The translations under genes were made by a program, and so were the position numbers. The notes beneath the pieces are model-generated. The model worked only from the letters and a program-made list of their open reading frames with translations. It did not search any database and was not told where the DNA came from. A DNA stretch of 64,000 nucleotides from Anaerolineales bacterium UBA2317 (GTDB lineage: Bacteria > Chloroflexota > Anaerolineae > Anaerolineales > Villigracilaceae): assembly GCA_002345215.1 (NCBI GenBank), contig DDVH01000015.1:1-64000 (forward strand), in the 5' to 3' direction. Below are positions 59,906 through 64,000 of this stretch, piece after piece. Within the stretch, counting starts at the first letter, position 1. Each line of letters opens with the position of its first letter.

Positions 59906-61564
59906 ATGGCAAGAAGAGGTAGCTTCACAAGTTTAATAAACCAAATAGCACGAGATTCTGCGCGAAGAGAACGTGAAAGAATTAAACGCGAAAATGCCAG
60001 AATTCGGGAAATAGAGCAATCTAAAAAACAAGAATTAAGATTGATTGCACAAACTCAAAAAGAAAAAGAACGCGCTCGCAAAGAGAAAATAAAGCTAGCT
60101 GAACAGGCGAATAAAGAAGCAAGACAAGAACACCTTAAAATTCGACAGGAGGAAGTTGAAGATTTAAATACTGAATTAACAATAAAAATAAATGAATTGC
60201 AGGACATTTTAGAGAAAACTTTTGAGATAGATGATACTATTTCCTTTGATATCTTAAGAATTAATGAAGATTTCCCTGCTTTAGAATTACCAGAAGATTT
60301 AAAAAAAGAACCTGTTATAACAACCAAAGAAGAGTTTTTATCAAAAATCCAAGAACCAAGTAGCATGGAAAAATTAATACCCGGATGGGAAAAACGCCAT
60401 CAAATCTATGTAGAAGAGCAGTTAAAAAGATTTAAGGAATATGAAGAAAAAATTGAATCTTTTCTAAATGAAAGAAATAAAAAGATTTCAGTCCTTCAAC
60501 AAGAGTATTTAAGAGAAAGAGAATCTTTTGAGAAAAAGAAGCAACAACGCAATCAAGAAGTTATTGAGCTAGAAAATGCCTATAAAAATAGAGAGCCAGA
60601 TGCACTTTCATCTTATTGCACAATGGTTCTTGAACGTTCAGAATATCCTGAAGGCTTTCCGCAAGAATTTAGAGTTGCTTATCTTCCAGACCCAAAAGAG
60701 TTGGTTGTAGAATATGAACTACCACGTAAAGACATCATACCTTCAGTTATTGAATATAAATATACAAAAACAAAAGATATTGTCGAGGGAAAACCAAGAA
60801 AACAATCTGAGATAAAAGATTTATATCAAGATGTAATCTCGGCTATATGCCTTAGAACTATTCACGAACTTTTTGAATCAGATCAAGGAAATAATATTGA
60901 TGTTGTGGTTTTTAATGGTTTTGTTAATGAAATTGATCCAGCAACAGGAAAAGATACTCGACCTTGTATAATTTCTGTTAGGACAACAAAAGATAAATTT
61001 TTAGAAATTAATCTCGCAAAAATAGATAAAAAAGCCTGTCTGAGAAACCTAGGAGCACAAGTTTCGCCACGTCCTGATGAATTAATGGCTGTAAAACCAA
61101 TTATAGAATTTGATATGGTGGACAAAAGATTTGTTGAAGAAAGCGATATTTTATCGGATTTGGAAAATCGTCCAAACTTAATAGAACTTACTCCATTTGA
61201 GTTTGAGAATTTAGTTAATAATCTTTTTGACAGAATTGGGTTTGACGCAAAATCAACTCAATCTTCTAGAGATGGTGGTGTTGATGTTGTTGCTTTTGAT
61301 CCCCGTCCAATTTTAGGTGGTAAAGTTGTCATTCAAGCAAAAAGATATAAGAATGTGGTTGGTGTTTCTGCTGTTCGTGATTTATATGGAACAATGATTA
61401 ATGAGGGTGCTAATAAAGGTATCCTTGTTTCAACCAGCCACTATGGTAAAGATGCTTATGAATTCGCTAAAGATAAACCTATTGAATTAATTGATGGTGG
61501 AGGTTTACTATACCTACTAGAACAAAATGGAGTAAAGGCAAAAATAATTTTTGCAGAAGATTAG
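59906..61564 (+). CDS. Mrr-like restriction endonuclease with long coiled coil
   Basis: This 552-residue protein starts with a charged coiled coil (about 10-215, rich in RERERIKRENARIREIEQS-type stretches). The middle domain (about 220-420) has no assigned family. The C-terminal Mrr nuclease (about 428-550) shows LTPFEFENLVNNLF, SRDGGVDVVA and VIQAKRYKN, the E..DGGxD..QAK signature of the PD-(D/E)XK fold. Mrr enzymes cut modified or foreign DNA. It lacks an obvious methylase partner but lies 6 kb from the McrBC and CcrM genes. The next gene, xdhC, starts 3 nt after its stop. Confidence 0.88.
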   Translation: MARRGSFTSLINQIARDSARRERERIKRENARIREIEQSKKQELRLIAQTQKEKERARKEKIKLAEQANKEARQEHLKIRQEEVEDLNTELTIKINELQDILEKTFEIDDTISFDILRINEDFPALELPEDLKKEPVITTKEEFLSKIQEPSSMEKLIPGWEKRHQIYVEEQLKRFKEYEEKIESFLNERNKKISVLQQEYLRERESFEKKKQQRNQEVIELENAYKNREPDALSSYCTMVLERSEYPEGFPQEFRVAYLPDPKELVVEYELPRKDIIPSVIEYKYTKTKDIVEGKPRKQSEIKDLYQDVISAICLRTIHELFESDQGNNIDVVVFNGFVNEIDPATGKDTRPCIISVRTTKDKFLEINLAKIDKKACLRNLGAQVSPRPDELMAVKPIIEFDMVDKRFVEESDILSDLENRPNLIELTPFEFENLVNNLFDRIGFDAKSTQSSRDGGVDVVAFDPRPILGGKVVIQAKRYKNVVGVSAVRDLYGTMINEGANKGILVSTSHYGKDAYEFAKDKPIELIDGGGLLYLLEQNGVKAKIIFAED

Positions 61565-61567
61565 TTA

Positions 61568-62359
61568 ATGAATCAAATTTATCAAGCCCTTTCAGAATTA
61601 GAAACAAATAATCAATCTGCCGCGTTGTGTACGGTGACGAAAAGCGAAGGCTCTACGCCACGCCATGTGGGCAGTAAAATGCTGGTATATCCCGATGGAA
61701 AATTTATCGGCACTGTTGGCGGCGGGGATTTGGAGAATCGTGTCATTAAAGCGGCTTTGCAAACATTAGATGATGGCAAGGCACAAACTTTGTTTTATAC
61801 AATGGCAGACCCTTCACGCGGTGACCCGGGTGTATGTGGTGGTCAGGTAGAGGTATTTGTGGAACCAATTTTTCCTCCCCCAACTTTGGTTGTGATTGGT
61901 GCTGGGCACGTCGGCAAGGCTGTTGCGCATTTGGCAAAATGGTTGGGCTTTAGAGTCGTGGTCAGTGATGATAGAGCAGAATTTTGTAATCCTGAGTCTA
62001 CGCCGGGGGCGGATGAATATTATCCAGTGGAGATGGGCAAGTTAGCAGAATCAATGACGATTACAAAACAAACCTATTTGGTGATAACCAGTCGAGGCTC
62101 AGGAGTCGATGTGGCTGGGCTACCAAGTTTACTTGAGTCAGAAGCGAAGTATATTGGAGTCATCGGCTCGAAGCGCAGATGGTCTGTCACGGTAAAAGCG
62201 TTGAAAGAAAAGGGAATCAAAGAAGAATTAATCAATAAAGTGCGTTCACCGATGGGAATCGAGTTGCAAGCCGAAACGCCAGAAGAAATTGCGGTGAGCA
62301 TTATGGCTGAGGTTTTGATGACAAAGGATGGCGGAACGGGAAAAGTGATGAAAGAGTGA
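61568..62359 (+). CDS. XdhC/CoxI-family molybdenum hydroxylase maturation factor
   Basis: This 263-residue protein has an N-terminal XdhC domain (VTKSEGSTPRHVGSKML, GTVGGGDLENRVI) and a C-terminal Rossmann domain (LVVIGAGHVGKAVAHLA, GVIGSKRR). XdhC proteins bind the molybdenum cofactor, help add the terminal sulfide and deliver it to xanthine dehydrogenase-type enzymes. The likely client is the XdhD-like hydroxylase at 54327. It follows the Mrr gene by 3 nt, an arrangement without known meaning. Confidence 0.9.
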   Translation: MNQIYQALSELETNNQSAALCTVTKSEGSTPRHVGSKMLVYPDGKFIGTVGGGDLENRVIKAALQTLDDGKAQTLFYTMADPSRGDPGVCGGQVEVFVEPIFPPPTLVVIGAGHVGKAVAHLAKWLGFRVVVSDDRAEFCNPESTPGADEYYPVEMGKLAESMTITKQTYLVITSRGSGVDVAGLPSLLESEAKYIGVIGSKRRWSVTVKALKEKGIKEELINKVRSPMGIELQAETPEEIAVSIMAEVLMTKDGGTGKVMKE

Positions 62360-62452
62360 AACGAATTAATTGCATTTGCGTAGAAGTAGGAGAAATGTCG
62401 CTTGACCTGCTTGCTAGATGGACTATAATTTGAACATTGGTTTTATTCATTC

Positions 62453-62512
62453 GTAGGGGCGACCCGTTCTGAAAATAAAGAACCATAAAAAAATTGAAGG
62501 GTCGCCCTTACA
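62453..62512. repeat. Family E repeat
   Basis: GTAGGGGCGACCC ... GGGTCGCCCTTAC; ends as in the copies at 12513 and 14659, with a different, A-rich centre. Confidence 0.7.
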
Positions 62513-62529
62513 ATAAAAGGAGAAATTCT

Positions 62530-63573
62530 ATGGCTAGAATTTTTGATGTAGTTGAATACGCAAACGAGATGAGTGATGAAATCGTGCATCGCTTTCCAGA
62601 AGAAGGCATTGGCGATTTTCGCATCGGCTCGCAAGTGATTGTGCGCGAAAGTCAGTGGGCTGTGTTCTTCCGTGATGGTAACGCTTTGGATGTTTTCAAA
62701 CCGGGTCGCCATACGATTGCTACTGCCAACATTCCTGTGTTGATTGATTGGATTGGCAAAGCCTTCAACGACCGCACACCTTTCCCTGCTGAAGTGTATT
62801 TCGTTTCACGCAAAGAATTTGCAAATAAAAAATGGGGCACACCACAACCAATTATTGTCCGCAACCCCGGCATGGGCTTAGGCGTGGCTTTACTGCAAGG
62901 TTTTGGAACTTATTCATTTCAAGTGAAAGACCCACAACAATTTGTGACCCAAATTGTCGGCGTGCAACATACCTATCGAACATCTGATATTGAAGAACGC
63001 ATCCGCACGATGTTGCTTTCAAAATTACAAGATGTGTTGGGTGAAACTGGTGCAAAGAATTCTGTGCCAGAAATGATTGGTCTGACCGAAGAAATTGGTG
63101 CCGCTGTTCGCGCAAAAGCAAAAGATGATTTTGAAGCGATTGGTTTAACGCTCAAGACGTTCTACATTGGAAACCTCAAACCAAGCGAAAAATCGGCTCA
63201 AGAATTACGGGACATGGGTATGCTCGACATGGCAACTTATACTCAACTTCAAGCCGCTGACGCGATGCGTGATGCCGCCCAAAATGAAGGTGGTGGTGCT
63301 GGTCTCACTGCTGGAATCGGTGCTGGTATGGGAATTGGCAACATCATGGGGCAAGCACTACAAGGTGGTTATCAAGCCCCTGCAGGTGGTGCCGCCGCTG
63401 GTGGTGGAGCCAAAATGCCTGATGTAATGACTCCTGCTGAAGCCGCTCAGTTTATGAAAGTCACTGAAGATGATATTATGGAAGCCATCAAAGATAAAAG
63501 CTTGAAGGCAAAGAAAGTCGGTAAGGCTTACAGAATCAGCAAGGCGAATTTAGAAGAGTTTATGAATAGCTAG
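62530..63573 (+). CDS. SPFH-domain protein with C-terminal excisionase-type HTH
   Basis: This 347-residue protein has an SPFH/virion core-like domain at 1-235 (IGSQVIVRESQWAVFFRDG, GRHTIATANIPVL, LQGFGTYSFQVKDPQQFV). A Gly/Ala-rich linker follows (about 250-295), then a helix-turn-helix of the MerR/excisionase type (MTPAEAAQFMKVTEDDIMEA, KVGKAYRISKANLEEF). SPFH proteins oligomerise at membranes; in close relatives the C-terminus is a zinc ribbon. Here a DNA-binding-like domain takes that place. It has no membrane segment. The ATG at 62530 after AAAAGGAG is chosen over an upstream TTG or GTG in the repeat. Confidence 0.85.
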   Translation: MARIFDVVEYANEMSDEIVHRFPEEGIGDFRIGSQVIVRESQWAVFFRDGNALDVFKPGRHTIATANIPVLIDWIGKAFNDRTPFPAEVYFVSRKEFANKKWGTPQPIIVRNPGMGLGVALLQGFGTYSFQVKDPQQFVTQIVGVQHTYRTSDIEERIRTMLLSKLQDVLGETGAKNSVPEMIGLTEEIGAAVRAKAKDDFEAIGLTLKTFYIGNLKPSEKSAQELRDMGMLDMATYTQLQAADAMRDAAQNEGGGAGLTAGIGAGMGIGNIMGQALQGGYQAPAGGAAAGGGAKMPDVMTPAEAAQFMKVTEDDIMEAIKDKSLKAKKVGKAYRISKANLEEFMNS

Positions 63574-63597
63574 TTGGTAAAAGAAAGAGGAAAGACG

Positions 63598-63630
63598 AAA
63601 GAGACTCTATTTTCATAGAGTCTCTTTTTT
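63598..63630 (+). terminator. Rho-independent terminator
   Basis: Stem AAAGAGACTCTAT / ATAGAGTCTCTTT with loop TTTC and a T6 tail. Confidence 0.9.
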
Positions 63631-63688
63631 GTTTGAAAGTTTGAAGGTTGGCAAGTTTTATAACTTTCAAACTTTTTAACTTTTAAAC
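63631..63688. repeat. Family F repeat
   Basis: GTTTGAAAGTTTGAAGGTTG ... AACTTTCAAACTTTTTAACTT. It overlaps the stop of the convergent NAD(P)HX dehydratase gene, as the copy at 683 does for nuoEF. Confidence 0.75.
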
Positions 63689-64000
63689 TCTATTTTGCTA
63701 ATAATTTCTGGAACTGAATCAACAACATCACTTGCTAATACAGAAGCAGTTGTACCTAATTTTTCTGCTGAACGCAAACCTGCTTTTCCGTGAATATATG
63801 CTCCTGCAACAGCCGCATTGTAAGGATTAAGTCCTTGAGCAAGTAAGCCAGTGATTAAACCAGCAAGCACGTCACCAGTGCCTGCTTTAGCTAATGCAGG
63901 TGTAGCAACTGGAATAATTGTCATTCTTTCATCAGGTGATGCAATCAGAGTGAATGCACCTTTCAGCACCACAATACAATTCCACTGCTTGGCATATTTT
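63676..64000 (-). CDS. ADP-dependent NAD(P)H-hydrate dehydratase, C-terminal part
   Basis: The gene enters from the right edge; about 107 C-terminal residues are visible. The frame continues upstream through KYAKQWNCIVVLKGAFTLIA to base 64000. The motif AKAGTGDVLAGLITGLLAQG is the ATP/ADP-binding signature of the YjeF C-terminal (NnrD/CarD kinase-like) domain, followed by AVAGAYIHGKAG. The enzyme repairs hydrated NAD(P)H. Whether an NnrE epimerase domain is fused upstream cannot be seen. The last codons and stop lie in a family F repeat. Confidence 0.88.
   Translation of the reverse strand, partial: KYAKQWNCIVVLKGAFTLIASPDERMTIIPVATPALAKAGTGDVLAGLITGLLAQGLNPYNAAVAGAYIHGKAGLRSAEKLGTTASVLASDVVDSVPEIISKIEFKS

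Overview
The window is a 64 kb, AT-rich, gene-dense bacterial chromosome segment with genes on both strands and no rRNA, tRNA, CRISPR array, phage or transposase that I can see. Gene content (a corrinoid methyltransferase operon, a coenzyme F420 gene set, Thr/Pro-rich secreted proteins with PTxTPT-type linkers, a CBS-type inorganic pyrophosphatase, a UbiA-like protein, and many short palindromic repeats between genes) suggests an Anaerolineae-like member of Chloroflexota. That assignment is inference and no phylogeny was run.

Layout. 0-2.4 kb: a NuoE-NuoF fusion and the N-terminal part of a NuoG/formate-dehydrogenase-like iron-sulfur protein (minus strand). 2.6-3.7 kb: a TIR-TPR protein. 3.8-12.5 kb: a methyl-transfer operon (GntR regulator, corrinoid protein, two MttB-family methyltransferases, an S9 peptidase, an M20 amidohydrolase, a methyltetrahydrofolate methyltransferase) closed by a terminator. 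12.6-15.8 kb: a lipoprotein hydrolase, a homocysteine methyltransferase and a proline-racemase-family enzyme. 16-31 kb: mixed housekeeping and unknown genes, including moeA, an Eco1/ESCO-like acetyltransferase, a glycosyltransferase-like membrane protein, dapB, a two-repeat PQ-loop protein and proline dehydrogenase. 31-36 kb: a serine hydrolase, a coiled-coil zinc-ribbon protein and a membrane-anchored NACHT-HEAT protein. 36-43.3 kb: an SsnA-like aminohydrolase, then the F420 group (npdG, cofE, an F420-dependent oxidase-like gene, an FbiB-like nitroreductase, cofD, cofC, an LLM oxidoreductase). 44-48 kb: mixed genes with a YgfM-like FAD subunit. 48.3-54.3 kb: a defence-like island (McrB, McrC, a small overlapping gene, a CcrM/HinfI-type adenine methyltransferase, a nucleotidyltransferase pair). 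54.3-64 kb: an XdhD-like molybdenum hydroxylase, an HD-GYP protein, a CBS pyrophosphatase, an Mrr-like nuclease, XdhC, an SPFH-HTH protein and a partial NAD(P)HX dehydratase.

How the genes may work together. The methyl-transfer operon would move methyl groups from an unidentified methylated amine through a corrinoid protein to tetrahydrofolate. SsnA, the YgfM-like subunit, the XdhD-like subunit and XdhC recall the SsnA/YgfM/XdhD set of Escherichia coli, but here they are scattered over 26 kb. MoeA would serve the molybdenum cofactor. The F420 genes provide both cofactor assembly and its users.

The most distinctive feature is the load of short dispersed palindromic repeats, in at least ten sequence families (lettered A-K here). 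They sit between genes, but several copies lie in frame inside coding sequences (S9 peptidase, moeA twice, the membrane glycosyltransferase-like protein, the FAD subunit, the CofD N-terminus). Others supply start or stop codons (mcrC, the SDR gene, nuoEF, the NAD(P)HX dehydratase). One family brackets a four-helix-bundle gene in inverted orientation inside the F420 cluster. A second feature is a set of genes whose -10 box lies only 6-8 nt before the start codon, which implies leaderless mRNAs.
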